Source: Nematostella vectensis (lineage: Eukaryota; Cnidaria; Anthozoa; Actiniaria; Edwardsiidae). From it: a DNA stretch of 64,000 bases. Made by a program: the position numbers and the translations under genes. Where the stretch lies: assembly GCF_932526225.1 (NCBI RefSeq), contig NC_064038.1, positions 18,463,075 through 18,527,074 on the forward strand. The letters run 5' to 3'. How positions within the stretch are numbered: the first letter of the stretch is position 1; every line of letters begins with the position of its first letter. Below the pieces are notes generated by a model. It had not been told where the DNA came from, made no database searches, and saw only the letters and a program-made list of their open reading frames with translations. This document shows positions 36,130 to 50,074 of this stretch, in pieces.

Positions 36130-37028
36130 AGTAGGGCGTGGTTAGTACTTGGATGGGTGACCGCCTGGGAATACCGTGTGCTGTAGGCATTTCCTTTTTG
36201 TCATCGAAGTACTCACAGGACTGTTATATAATAGATAGATCTTACACAGTTCTATCGTCTACGGCCATACCACTTAGAAAGCACCGGTTCTCGTCCGATC
36301 ACCGAAGTTAAGATCAGTAGGGCGCGGTAAGTACTTGGATGGGTGACCGCTTCGGAATAACGTGTGCTGTAGGCATTTCCTTTTTGTTATCGAGGTACTG
36401 ACAGGACTGTTATATAATAGATAGATGTTACACAGTTCTATCGTTTACGGCCATACCACTGAGAAAGCACCAGTTCTCGTCCGATCACAGAACTTAAAGT
36501 CAGTAGGGCACGGTTAGTACTTGGACGGGTGACCGCCTGGGAATACCGTGTGCTGTAGGCATTTCCTTTTTGTTATCGAGGTACTCACAGGACTGTTATA
36601 TAATAGATAGATCTTAAACAGTTCTATCGTCTACGGCCATACCACTGAGAAAGCACCGGTTCTCGTCCGATCACTGAAGTTAAGCTCAGTAGGGCGCGGT
36701 TAGTACTTGGATGGGTGACCGCCTGGGAATACCGTGTGCTGTAGGCATTTCCTTTTTGTTTTCGAAGTACTAACAGGACTGTTATATAATAGATAGATCT
36801 TACACAGTTCTATCGTCTACGGCCATACCACTGAGAAAGCACCGGTTCTCGTCCTATCACCGAAGTTAAGCTCAGTAGGGCGCGGTTAGTACTTGAATGG
36901 GTGACCGCCTGGGAATACCGTGTGCTGTAGGCATTTCCTTTTTGTCATCGAAGTACTCACAGGACTGTTATATAATAGATAGATCTTACACAGTTCTATC
37001 GTCTACGGCCATACCACTTAGAAAGCAC

Positions 37029-37059
<31 letters not shown>

Positions 37060-37304
37060 AGTAGGGCGCGGTAAGTACTTGGATGGGAAACCGCTTCAGA
37101 ATACCGTGTGCTGTAGGCATTTCCTTTTTGTTACCAAAGTACTCACAGGACTGTTATATAATATATATTTCTTACACAGTTCTGTCGTCTACGGCCATAC
37201 CACTGAGAAAGCACCGGTTCTCGTCCTATCACCGAAGTTAAGCTCAGTAGGGCGCGGTTAGTACTTGAATGGGTGACCGCCTGGGAATACCGTGTGCTGT
37301 AGGC
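35145..37304 (+). rRNA. 5S rRNA block 15: 12 copies
   Basis: Copies start at 35145, 35331, 35517, 35703, 35889, 36071, 36257, 36443, 36629, 36815, 37001 and 37187. The step to 36071 is 182 bp because four spacer bases are missing (ATAGATCTTAAAC). The same loss, after the same CTCACTGGAC spacer, occurs before 52244. Copies 35889-36815 correspond to 52062-52988 at an offset of 16173 bp (87 units). Confidence 0.95.
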
Positions 37305-37372
37305 ATTTCCTTTTTGTCATCGAAGTACTCACAGGACTGTTATATAATAGATAGATCTTAAACAGTTCTATC

Positions 37373-37400
37373 GTCTACGGCCATACCACTGAGAAAGCAC

Positions 37401-37431
<31 letters not shown>

Positions 37432-37586
37432 AGTAGGGCGCGGTTAGTACTTGGATGGGTGACCGCCTGGGAATACCGTGTGCTGTAGGCATTTCCTTTT
37501 TGTCATCGAAGTACTCACAGGACTGTTATATAATATATATTTCTTACACAGTTCTGTCGTCTACGGCCATACCACTGAGATAGCAC

Positions 37587-37617
<31 letters not shown>

Positions 37618-37772
37618 AGTAGGGCGCGGTTAGTACTTGGATGGGTGACCGCCTGGGAATACCGTGTGCTGTAGGCATTTCCTTTTTGTCATCGAAGTAC
37701 TCACAGGACTGTTATATAATAGATAGATCTTACACAGTTCTATCGTCTACGGCCATAACACTTAGAAAGCAC

Positions 37773-37803
<31 letters not shown>

Positions 37804-38330
37804 AGTAGGGCGCGGTAAGTACTTGGATGGGTGACCGCTTCGGAATACCGTGTGCTGTAGGCATTTCCTTTTTGTTACCAAAGTACTCACAGGACTGTTA
37901 TATAAAATCTATTTCTTACACAGTTCTGTCGTCTACGGCCATACCACTGAGAAAGCACCGGTTCTCGTCCGATCACCGTAGTTAAGCTCAGTAGGGCACG
38001 GTTAGTACTTGGATGGGTGACCGCCTGGGAATACCGTGTGCTGTAGGCATTTCCTTTTTGTTATCGAGGTACTCACAGGACTGTTATATAATAGATAGAT
38101 CTTAAAGATCTCTGTCGTCTACGACCATACCACTGAGAAAGCACCGGTTCTCGTCCGATCACAGAAGTTAAGCTCAGTAGGGCGCGGTTAGTACTTGGAT
38201 GGGTGACCGCCTGGGAATACCGTGTGCTGTAGGCATTTCCTTTTTGTCATCGAAGTACTCACAGGACTGTTATATAATAGATAGATCTTACACAGTTCTA
38301 TCGTCTACGGCCATACCACTTAGAAAGCAC

Positions 38331-38361
<31 letters not shown>

Positions 38362-38702
38362 AGTAGGGCGCGGTAAGTACTTGGATGGGTGACCGCTTCG
38401 GAATACCGTGTGCTGTAGGCATTTCCTTTTTGTTATCGAGGTACTGACAGGACTGTTATATAATAGATAGATGTTACACAGTTCTATCGTTTACGGCCAT
38501 ACCACTGAGAAAGCACCAGTTCTCGTCCGATCACAGAACTTAAAGTCAGTAGGGCACGGTTAGTACTTGGACGGGTGACCGCCTGGGAATAACGTGTGCT
38601 GTAGGCATTTCCTTTTTGTTATCGAGGTACTCACAGGACTGTTATATAATAGATAGATCTTAAACAGTTCTATCGTCTACGGCCATACCACTGAGAAAGC
38701 AC

Positions 38703-38733
<31 letters not shown>

Positions 38734-38888
38734 AGTAGGGCGCGGTTAGTACTTGGATGGGTGACCGCCTGGGAATACCGTGTGCTGTAGGCATTTCCTT
38801 TTTGTCATCGAAGTACTCACAGGACTGTTATATAATATATATTTCTTACACAGTTCTGTCGTCTACGGCCATACCACTGAGAAAGCAC

Positions 38889-38919
<31 letters not shown>

Positions 38920-39074
38920 AGTAGGGCGCGGTTAGTACTTGGATGGGTGACCGCCTGGGAATACCGTGTGCTGTAGGCATTTCCTTTTTGTCATCGAAGT
39001 ACTCACAGGACTGTTATATAATAGATAGATCTTACACAGTTCTATCGTCTACGGCCATACCACTTAGAAAGCAC

Positions 39075-39105
<31 letters not shown>

Positions 39106-39446
39106 AGTAGGGCGCGGTAAGTACTTGGATGGGTGACCGCTTCGGAATACCGTGTGCTGTAGGCATTTCCTTTTTGTTACCAAAGTACTCACAGGACTGT
39201 TATATAAAATCTATTTCTTACACAGTTCTGTCGTCTACGGCCATACCACTGAGAAAGCACCGGTTCTCGTCCGATCACCGTAGTTAAGCTCAGTAGGGCA
39301 CGGTTAGTACTTGGATGGGTGACCGCCTGGGAATACCGTGTGCTGTAGGCATTTCCTTTTTGTTATCGAGGTACTCACAGGACTGTTATATAATAGATAG
39401 ATCTTACACAGTTCTATCGTCTACGGCCATACCACTGAGAAAGCAC

Positions 39447-39477
<31 letters not shown>

Positions 39478-39536
39478 AGTAGGGCGCGGTTAGTACTTGG
39501 ATGGGTGACCGCCTGGGAATACCGTGTGCTGTAGGC
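37373..39536 (+). rRNA. 5S rRNA block 16: 12 copies
   Basis: Copies start at 37373, 37559, 37745, 37931, 38117, 38303, 38489, 38675, 38861, 39047, 39233 and 39419. Order E, G, C, A, B, C, D, E, G, C, A, E-like. This is a clean example of the seven-unit A-B-C-D-E-G-C cycle. It matches 30309-31983 and 33843-34215 closely, including AAAGATCTCTG before the class B copy. Confidence 0.95.
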
Positions 39537-39604
39537 ATTTCCTTTTTGTTATCGTGGTACTCACAGGACTGTTATATAATAGATAGATCTTAAACAGTTC
39601 TGTC

Positions 39605-39632
39605 GTCTACGACCATACCACTGAGAAAGCAC

Positions 39633-39663
<31 letters not shown>

Positions 39664-40189
39664 AGTAGGGCGCGGTTAGTGCTTGGATGGGTGACCGCCT
39701 GGGAATACCGTGTGCTGTAGGCATTTCTTTTTGTCATCGAAGTACTCAAAGGACTGTTAGATAATAGATAGATCTTACACAGTTCTATCGTCTACGGCCA
39801 TACCACTTAGAAAGCACCGGTTCTCGTCCGATCACCGAAGTTAAGTTCATTAGGGCGCGGTGAGTACTTGGATGGGTGACCGCTTCGGAATACCGTGTGC
39901 TGTAGGCATTTCCTTTTTGTTATCGAGGTACTGACAGGACTGTTATATAATAGATAGAAGTTACACAGTTCTATCGTTTACGGCCATACCACTGAGAAAG
40001 CACCAGTTCTTGTCCGATCACAGAACTTAAAGTCAGTAGGGCACGGTTAGTACTTGGACGGGTGACCGCCTGGGAATACCGTGTGCTGTAGGCATTTCCT
40101 TTTTGTTATCGAGGTACTCACAGGACTGTTATATAATAGATAGATCTTAAACAGTTCTATCGTCTACGGCCATACCACTGAGAAAGCAC

Positions 40190-40220
<31 letters not shown>

Positions 40221-40375
40221 AGTAGGGCGCGGTTAGTACTTGGATGGGTGACCGCCTGGGAATACCGTGTGCTGTAGGCATTTCCTTTTTGTCATCGAAG
40301 TACTCACAGGACTGTTATATAATAGATAGATCTTACACAGTTCTATCGTCTACGGCCATACCACTTAGAAAGCAC

Positions 40376-40406
<31 letters not shown>

Positions 40407-40561
40407 AGTAGGGCGCGGTAAGTACTTGGATGGGTGACCGCCTGGGAATACCGTGTGCTGTAGGCATTTCCTTTTTGTCATCGAAGTACTCACAGGACTG
40501 TTATATAATAGATAGATCTTACACAGTTCTATCGTCGACGGCCATACCACTTAGAAAGCAC

Positions 40562-40592
<31 letters not shown>

Positions 40593-40747
40593 AGTAGGGC
40601 GCGGTAAGTACTTGGATGGGAAACCGCTTCAGAATACCGTGTGCTGTAGGCATTTCCTTTTTGTTACCAAAGTACTCACAGGACTGTTATATAATATATA
40701 TTTCTTACACAGTTCTGTCGACTACGGCCATACCACTGAGAAAGCAC

Positions 40748-40778
<31 letters not shown>

Positions 40779-40933
40779 AGTAGGGCGCGGTTAGTACTTG
40801 GATGGGTGACCGCCTGAGAATACCGTGTGCGGTAGGCATTTCCTTTTTGTCATCGAAGTACTCACAGGACTGTTATATAATAGATAGATCTCACACAGTT
40901 CTATCGTCTACGGCCATACCACTTAGAAAGCAC

Positions 40934-40964
<31 letters not shown>

Positions 40965-41305
40965 AGTAGGGCGCGGTAAGTACTTGGATGGGTGACCGCT
41001 TCGGAATACCGTGTGCTGTAGACTTTTCCTTTTTGTTACCAAAGTACTCACAGGACTGTTATATAAAATCTATTTCTTACACAGTTCTGTCGTCTACGGC
41101 CATACCACTGAGAAAGCACCGGTTCTCGTCAGATCACCGTAGTTAAGCTCAGTAGGGCACGGTTAGTACTTGGATGGGTGACCGCCTGGGAATACCGTGT
41201 GCTGTAGGCATTTCCTTTTTGTTTTCGAAGTACTAACAGGACTGTTATATAATAGATAGATCTTAAACAGTTCTATCGTCTACGGCCATACCACTGAGAA
41301 AGCAC

Positions 41306-41336
<31 letters not shown>

Positions 41337-41491
41337 AGTAGGGCGCGGTTAGTACTTGGATGGGTGACCGCCTGAGAATACCGTGTGCTGTAGGCATTTC
41401 CTTTTTGTCATCGAAGTACTCACAGGAATGTTATATAATATATATTTCTTACACAGTTCTGTCGTCTACGGCCATACCACTGAGAAAGCAC

Positions 41492-41522
<31 letters not shown>

Positions 41523-41767
41523 AGTAGGGCGCGGTAAGTACTTGGATGGGTGACCGCTTCGGAATACCGTGTGCTGTAGGCATTTCCTTTTTGTTACCAA
41601 AGTACTCACAGGACTGTTATATAAAATTTATTTCTTACACAGTTCTGTCGTCTACGGCCATACCACTGAGAAAGCACCGGTTCTCGTCCGATCACCGTAG
41701 TTAAGCTCAGTAGGGCACGGTTAGTACTTGGATGGGTGACCGCCTGGGAATACCGTGTGCTGTAGGC
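39605..41767 (+). rRNA. 5S rRNA block 17: 12 copies
   Basis: Copies start at 39605, 39790, 39976, 40162, 40348, 40534, 40720, 40906, 41092, 41278, 41464 and 41650. The spacer before 39790 reads CATTTCTTTTTG (one C fewer) with TTAGATAATAG. The copy at 40534 has GTCGACGG and a GGGAAACC box C; 40720 starts GACTACGG. The copy at 40906 ends GTAGACTTTT. Copies 40534-41650 recur at 47413-48529, offset 6879 bp. Confidence 0.95.
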
Positions 41768-41835
41768 ATTTCCTTTTTGTTATCGAGGTACTCACAGGAC
41801 TGTTATATAATAGATAGATCTTAAACAGTTCTGTC

Positions 41836-42420
41836 GTCTACGACCATACCACTGAGAAAGCACCGGTTCTTGTCCGATCACCGAAGTTAAGCTCAGTAGG
41901 GCGCGGTTAGTACTTGGATGGGTGACCGCCTGGGAATACCGTGTGCTGTAGGCATTTCTTTTTGTCATCGAAGTACTCAAAGGACTGTTAGATAATAGAT
42001 AGATCTTACACAGTTCTATCGTCTACGGCCATACCACTTAGAAAGCACCGGTTCTCGTCCGATCACCGAAGTTAAGTTCATTAGGGCGCGGTAAGTACTT
42101 GGATGGGTGACCGCTTCGGAATACCGTGTGCTGTAGGCATTTCCTTTTTGTTATCGAGGTACTGACAGTACTGTTATATAATAGATAGAAGTTACACAGT
42201 TCTATCGTTTACGGCCATACCACTGAGAAAGCACCAGTTCTTGTCCGATCACAGAACTTAAAGTCAGTAGGGCACGGTTAGTACTTGGACGGGTGACCGC
42301 CTGGGAATACCGTGTGCTGTAGGCATTTCCTTTTTGTTATCGAGGTACTCACAGGACTGTTATATAATAGATAGATCTTAAACAGTTCTATCGTCTACGG
42401 CCATACCACTGAGAAAGCAC

Positions 42421-42451
<31 letters not shown>

Positions 42452-42606
42452 AGTAGGGCGCGGTTAGTACTTGGATGGGTGACCGCCTGGGAATACCGTG
42501 TGCTGTAGGCATTTCCTTTTTGTCATCGAAGTACTCACAGGACTGTTATATAATAGATAGATCTTACACAGTTCTATCGTCTACGGCCATACCACTTAGA
42601 AAGCAC

Positions 42607-42637
<31 letters not shown>

Positions 42638-43535
42638 AGTAGGGCGCGGTAAGTACTTGGATGGGTGACCGCTTCGGAATACCGTGTGCTGTAGGCATTT
42701 CCTTTTTGTTACCAAAGTACTCACAGGACTGTTATATAAAATCTATTTCTTACACAGTTCTGTCGTCTACGGCCATACCACTGAGAAAGCACCGGTTCTC
42801 GTCCGATCACCGTAGTTAAGCTCAGTAGGGCACAGTTAGTACTTGGATGGGTGACCGCCTGGGAATACCGTGTGCTGTAGGCATTTCCTTTTTGTTATCG
42901 AGGTACTCACAGGACTGTTATATAATAGATAGATCTTTAAGAGTTCTGTCGTCTACGACCATACCACTGAGAAAGCACCGGTTCTCGTCCGATCACAGAA
43001 GTTAAGCTCAGTAGGGCGCGGTTAGTACTTGGATGGGTGACCGCCTGGGAATACCGTGTGCTGTAGGCATTTCTTTTTGTCATCGAAGTACTCAAAGGAC
43101 TGTTAGATAATAGATAGATCTTACACAGTTCTATCGTCTACGGCCATACCACTTAGAAAGCACCGGTTCTCGTCCGATCACCGAAGTTAAGTTCATTAGG
43201 GCGCGGTAAGTACTTGGATGGGTGACCGCTTCGGAATACCGTGTGCTGTAGGCATTTCCTTTTTGTTATCGAGGTACTGACAGTACTGTTATATAATAGA
43301 TAGAAGTTACACAGTTCTATCGTTTACGGCCATACCACTGAGAAAGCACCAGTTCTTGTCCGATCACAGAACTTAAAGTCAGTAGGGCACGGTTAGTACT
43401 TGGACGGGTGACCGCCTGGGAATACCGTGTGCTGTAGGCATTTCCTTTTTGTTATCGAGGTACTCACAGGACTGTTATATAATAGATAGATCTTAAACAG
43501 TTCTATCGTCTACGGCCATACCACTGAGAAAGCAC

Positions 43536-43566
<31 letters not shown>

Positions 43567-43721
43567 AGTAGGGCGCGGTTAGTACTTGGATGGGTGACCG
43601 CCTGGGAATACCGTGTGCTGTAGGCATTTCCTTTTTGTCATCGAAGTACTCACAGGACTGTTATATAATAGATAGATCTTACACAGTTCTATCGTCTACG
43701 GCCATACCACTTAGAAAGCAC

Positions 43722-43752
<31 letters not shown>

Positions 43753-44183
43753 AGTAGGGCGCGGTAAGTACTTGGATGGGTGACCGCTTCGGAATACCGT
43801 GTGCTGTAGGCATTTCCTTTTTGTTACCAAAGTACTCACAGGACTGTTATATAAAATCTATTTCTTACACAGTTCTGTCGTCTACGGCCATACCACTGAG
43901 AAAGCACCGGTTCTCGTCCGATCACCGTAGTTAAGCTCAGTAGGGCACGGTTAGTACTTGGATGGGTGACCGCCTGGGAATACCGTGTGCTGTAGGCATT
44001 TCCTTTTTGTTATCGAGGTACTCACAGGACTGTTATATAATAGATAGATCTTTAAGAGTTCTGTCGTCTACGACCATACCACTGAGAAAGCACCGGTTCT
44101 CGTCCGATCACAGAAGTTAAGCTCAGTAGGGCGCGGTTAGTACTTGGACGGGTGACCGCCTGGGAATACAGTGTGCTGTAGGC
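41836..44183 (+). rRNA. 5S rRNA block 18: 13 copies
   Basis: Copies start at 41836, 42021, 42207, 42393, 42579, 42765, 42951, 43136, 43322, 43508, 43694, 43880 and 44066. Order B, C, D, E, C, A repeated twice and then B: a six-unit cycle of 1115 bp. Class B copies 42951 and 44066 have CTTTAAGAGTTCTG upstream. The class C copies 42021 and 43136 have AGTTCATTAGG, which breaks a second pair in helix II. Confidence 0.95.
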
Positions 44184-44251
44184 ATTTCCTTTTTGTTATC
44201 GAGGTACTCACAGGACTGTTATATAATAGATAGATCTTAAACAGTTCTATC

Positions 44252-44279
44252 GTCTACGGCCATACCACTGAGAAAGCAC

Positions 44280-44310
<31 letters not shown>

Positions 44311-44836
44311 AGTAGGGCGCGGTTAGTACTTGGATGGGTGACCGCCTGGGAATACCGTGTGCTGTAGGCATTTCTTTTTGTCATCGAAGTACTCAAAGGA
44401 CTGTTAGATAATAGATAGATCTTACACAGTTCTATCGTCTACGGCCATACCACTTAGAAAGCACCGGTTCTCGTCCGATCACCGAAGTTAAGTTCATTAG
44501 GGCGCGGTAAGTACTTGGATGGGTGACCGCTTCGGAATACCGTGTGCTGTAGGCATTTCCTTTTTGTTATCGAGGTACTGACAGTACTGTTATATAATAG
44601 ATAGAAGTTACACAGTTCTATCGTTTACGGCCATACCACTGAGAAAGCACCAGTTCTTGTCCGATCACAGAACTTAAAGTCAGTAGGGCACGGTTAGTAC
44701 TTGGACGGGTGACCGCCTGGGAATACCGTGTGCTGTAGGCATTTCCTTTTTGTTATCGAGGTACTCACAGGACTGTTATATAATAGATAGATCTTAAACA
44801 GTTCTATCGTCTACGGCCATACCACTGAGAAAGCAC

Positions 44837-44867
<31 letters not shown>

Positions 44868-45022
44868 AGTAGGGCGCGGTTAGTACTTGGATGGGTGACC
44901 GCCTGGGAATACCGTGTGCTGTAGGCATTTCCTTTTTGTCATCGAAGTACTCACAGGACTGTTATATAATAGATAGATCTTACACAGTTCTATCGTCTAC
45001 GGCCATACCACTTAGAAAGCAC

Positions 45023-45053
<31 letters not shown>

Positions 45054-45580
45054 AGTAGGGCGCGGTAAGTACTTGGATGGGTGACCGCTTCGGAATACCG
45101 TGTGCTGTAGGCATTTCCTTTTTGTTACCAAAGTACTCACAGGACTGTTATATAAAATCTATTTCTTACACAGTTCTGTCGTCTACGGCCATACCACTGA
45201 GAAAGCACCGGTTCTCGTCCGATCACCGTAGTTAAGCTCAGTAGGGCACGGTTAGTACTTGGATGGGTGACCGCCTGGGAATACCGTGTGCTGTAGGCAT
45301 TTCCTTTTTGTTATCGAGGTACTCACAGGACTGTTATATAATAGATAGATCTTTAAGAGTTCTGTCGTCTACGACCATACCACTGAGAAAGCACCGGTTC
45401 TCGTCCGATCACAGAAGTTAAGCTCAGTAGGGCGCGGTTAGTACTTGGACGGGTGACCGCCTGGGAATACCGTGTGCTGTAGGCATTTCCTTTTTGTCAT
45501 CGAAGTACTCACAGGACTGTTATATAATAGATAGATCTTACACAGTTCTATCGTCTACGGCCATACCACTTAGAAAGCAC

Positions 45581-45611
<31 letters not shown>

Positions 45612-45856
45612 AGTAGGGCGTTGTTAGTACTTGGATGGGTGACCGCCTGGGAATACCGTGTGCTGTAAGCATTTCCTTTTTGTTATCGAGGTACTGACAG
45701 GACTGTTATATAATAGATAGATGTTACACAGTTCTATCGTTTACGGCCATACCACTGAGAAAGCACCAGTTCTCGTCCGATCACAGAACTTAAAGTCAGT
45801 ATGGCACGGTTAGTACTTGGACGGGTGACCGGCTGGGAATACCGTGTGCTGTAGGC
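44252..45856 (+). rRNA. 5S rRNA block 19: 9 copies
   Basis: Copies start at 44252, 44437, 44623, 44809, 44995, 45181, 45367, 45553 and 45739. Order E, C, D, E, C, A, B, C-like, D. The step from the cycle at 43136 to that at 44437 is 1301 bp, seven units, because an extra class E copy (44252) is present. The copy at 45553 joins a class C start to TTGTTAG and CCTGGG. Confidence 0.95.
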
Positions 45857-45924
45857 ATTTCCTTTTTGTTATCGAGGTACTCACAGGACTGTTATATAAT
45901 AGATAGATCTTAAACAGTTCTATC

Positions 45925-45952
45925 GTCTACGGCCATACCACTGAGAAAGCAC

Positions 45953-45983
<31 letters not shown>

Positions 45984-46324
45984 AGTAGGGCGCAGTTAGT
46001 ACTTGGATGGGTGACCGCCTGGGAATACTGTGTGCTGTAGGCATTTACTTTTTGTTTTCGAAGTACTAACAGGACTGTTATATAATAGATAGATCTTACA
46101 CAGTTCTATCGTCTACGGCCATACCACTGAGAAAGCACCGGTTATCGTCCGATCACCGAAGTTAAGCTCAGTAGGGCGCGGTTAGTACTTGGATGGGTGA
46201 CCGCCTTGGAATACCGTGTGCTGTAGGCATTTCCTTTTTGTCATCGAAGTACTCACAGGACTGTTATATAATATATATTTCTTACACAGTTCTGTCGTCT
46301 ACGGCCATACCACTGAGAAAGCAC

Positions 46325-46355
<31 letters not shown>

Positions 46356-46510
46356 AGTAGGGCGCGGTTAGTACTTGGATGGGTGACCGCCTGGGAATAC
46401 CGTGTGCTGTAGGCATTTCCTTTTTGTCATCGAAGTACTCACAGGACTGTTATATAATAGATAGATCTTACACAGTTCTATCGTCTACGGCCATACCACT
46501 TAGAAAGCAC

Positions 46511-46541
<31 letters not shown>

Positions 46542-46696
46542 AGTAGGGCGCGGTAAGTACTTGGATGGGTGACCGCTTCGGAATACCGTGTGCTGTAGGC
46601 ATTTCCTTTTTGTTACCAAAGTACTCACAGGACTGTTATATAATATATATTTCTTACACAGTTCTGTCGTCTACGGCCATACCACTGAGAAAGCAC

Positions 46697-46727
<31 letters not shown>

Positions 46728-46882
46728 AGTAGGGCGCGGTTAGTACTTGGATGGGTGACCGCCTGGGAATACCGTGTGCTGTAGGCATTTCCTTTTTGTC
46801 ATCGAAGTACTCACAGGACTGTTATATAATAGATAGATCTTACACAGTTCTATCGTCTACGGCCATACCACTTAGAAAGCAC

Positions 46883-46913
<31 letters not shown>

Positions 46914-47068
46914 AGTAGGGCGCGGTTAGTACTTGGATGGGTGACCGCCTGGGAATACCGTGTGCTGTAGGCATTTCCTTTTTGTCATCGAAGTACTCAC
47001 AGGACTGTTATATAATAGATAGATCTTACACAGTTCTATCGTCTACGGCCATACCACTTAGAAAGCAC

Positions 47069-47099
<31 letters not shown>

Positions 47100-47254
47100 A
47101 GTAGGGCGCGGTAAGTACTTGGATGGGTAACCGCTTCGGAATACCGTGTGCTGTAGGCATTTCCTTTTTGTTACCAAAGTACTCACAGGACTGTTATATA
47201 ATATATATTTCTTACACAGTTCTGTCGTCTACGGCCATACCACTGAGAAAGCAC

Positions 47255-47285
<31 letters not shown>

Positions 47286-47440
47286 AGTAGGGCGCGGTTA
47301 GTACTTGGATGGGTGACCGCCTGGGAATACCGTGTGCTGTAGGCATTTCCTTTTTGTCATCGAAGTACTCACAGGACTGTTATATAATAGATAGATCTTA
47401 CACAGTTCTATCGTCTACGGCCATACCACTTAGAAAGCAC

Positions 47441-47471
<31 letters not shown>

Positions 47472-47626
47472 AGTAGGGCGCGGTAAGTACTTGGATGGGA
47501 AACCGCTTCAGAATACCGTGTGCTGTAGGCATTTCCTTTTTGTTACCAAAGTACTCACAGGACTGTTATATAATATATATTTCTTACACAGTTCTGTCGA
47601 CTACGGCCATACCACTGAGAAAGCAC

Positions 47627-47657
<31 letters not shown>

Positions 47658-47812
47658 AGTAGGGCGCGGTTAGTACTTGGATGGGTGACCGCCTGAGAAT
47701 ACCGTGTGCGGTAGGCATTTCCTTTTTGTCATCGAAGTACTCACAGGACTGTTATATAATAGATAGATCTCACACAGTTCTATCGTCTACGGCCATACCA
47801 CTTAGAAAGCAC

Positions 47813-47843
<31 letters not shown>

Positions 47844-48184
47844 AGTAGGGCGCGGTAAGTACTTGGATGGGTGACCGCTTCGGAATACCGTGTGCTGTAG
47901 ACTTTTCCTTTTTGTTACCAAAGTACTCACAGGACTGTTATATAAAATCTATTTCTTACACAGTTCTGTCGTCTACGGCCATACCACTGAGAAAGCACCG
48001 GTTCTCGTCAGATCACCGTAGTTAAGTTCAGTAGGGCACGGTTAGTACTTGGATGGGTGACCGCCTGGGAATACCGTGTGCTGTAGGCATTTCCTTTTTG
48101 TTTTCGAAGTACTAACAGGACTGTTATATAATAGATAGATCTTAAACAGTTCTATCGTCTACGGCCATACCACTGAGAAAGCAC

Positions 48185-48215
<31 letters not shown>

Positions 48216-48370
48216 AGTAGGGCGCGGTTAGTACTTGGATGGGTGACCGCCTGAGAATACCGTGTGCTGTAGGCATTTCCTTTTTGTCATCGAAGTACTC
48301 ACAGGAATGTTATATAATATATATTTCTTACACAGTTCTGTCGTCTACGGCCATACCACTGAGAAAGCAC

Positions 48371-48401
<31 letters not shown>

Positions 48402-48646
48402 AGTAGGGCGCGGTAAGTACTTGGATGGGTGACCGCTTCGGAATACCGTGTGCTGTAGGCATTTCCTTTTTGTTACCAAAGTACTCACAGGACTGTTATA
48501 TAAAATTTATTTCTTACACAGTTCTGTCGTCTACGGCCATACCACTGAGAAAGCACCGGTTCTCGTCCGATCACCGTAGTTAAGCTCAGTAGGGCACGGT
48601 TAGTACTTGGATGGGTGACCGCCTGGGAATACCGTGTGCTGTAGGC
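45925..48646 (+). rRNA. 5S rRNA block 20: 15 copies
   Basis: Copies start at 45925, 46111, 46297, 46483, 46669, 46855, 47041, 47227, 47413, 47599, 47785, 47971, 48157, 48343 and 48529. Order E, F, G, C, G, C, C, G, C, G, C, A, E/F, G/C, A, so a local G-C alternation replaces the usual cycle. The copy at 46111 has GGTTATCG, shared with 50574. The copy at 47785 ends GTAGACTTTT. The spacer before 48343 has CAGGAATG. Confidence 0.95.
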
Positions 48647-48714
48647 ATTTCCTTTTTGTTATCGAGGTACTCACAGGACTGTTATAAAATAGATAGATCT
48701 TAAACAGTTCTGTC

Positions 48715-48742
48715 GTCTACGACCATACCACTGAGAAAGCAC

Positions 48743-48773
<31 letters not shown>

Positions 48774-49299
48774 AGTAGGGCGCGGTTAGTACTTGGATGG
48801 GTGACCGCCTGGGAATACCGTGTGCTGTAGGCATTTCTTTTTGTCATCGAAGTACTCAAAGGACTGTTAGATAATAGATAGATCTTACACAGTTCTATCG
48901 TCTACGGCCATACCACTTAGAAAGCACCGGTTCTCGTCCGATCACCGAAGTTAAGTTCATTAGGGCGCGGTAAGTACTTGGATGGGTGACCGCTTCGGAA
49001 TACCGTGTGCTGTAGGCATTTCCTTTTTGTTATCGAGGTACTGACAGGACTGTTATATAATAGATAGAAGTTACACAGTTCTATCGTTTACGGCCATACC
49101 ACTGAGAAAGCACCAGTTCTTGTCCGATCACAGAACTTAAAGTCAGTAGGGCACGGTTAGTACTTGGACGGGTGACCGCCTGGGAATACAGTGTGCTGTA
49201 GGCATTTCCTTTTTGTTATCGAGGTACTCACAGGACTGTTATATAATAGATAGATCTTAAACAGTTCTATCGTCTACGGCCATACCACTGAGAAAGCAC

Positions 49300-49330
<31 letters not shown>

Positions 49331-49485
49331 AGTAGGGCGCGGTTAGTACTTGGATGGGTGACCGCCTGGGAATACCGTGTGCTGTAGGCATTTCCTTTTT
49401 GTCATCGAAGTACTCACAGGACTGTTATATAATAGATAGATCTTACACAGTTCTATCGTCTACGGCCATACCACTTAGAAAGCAC

Positions 49486-49516
<31 letters not shown>

Positions 49517-50043
49517 AGTAGGGCGCGGTAAGTACTTGGATGGGTGACCGCTTCGGAATACCGTGTGCTGTAGGCATTTCCTTTTTGTTACCAAAGTACT
49601 CACAGGACTGTTATATAAAATCTATTTCTTACACAGTTCTGTCGTCTACGGCCATACCACTGAGAAAGCACCGGTTCTCGTCCGATCACCGTAGTTAAGC
49701 TCAGTAGGGCACGGTTAGTACTTGGATGGGTGACCGCCTGGGAATACCGTGTGCTGTAGGCATTTCCTTTTTGTTATCGAGGTACTCACAGGACTGTTAT
49801 ATAATAGATAGATCTTTAAGAGTTCTGTCGTCTACGACCATACCACTGAGAAAGCACCGGTTCTCGTCCGATCACAGAAGTTAAGCTCAGTAGGGCGCGG
49901 TTAGTACTTGGATGTGTGACCGCCTGAAAATACCGTGTGCTGTAGGCATTTCCTTTTTGTCATCGAAGTACTCACAGGACTGTTATATAATAGATAGATC
50001 TTACACAGTTCTATCGTCTACGGCCATACCACTTAGAAAGCAC

Positions 50044-50074
<31 letters not shown>

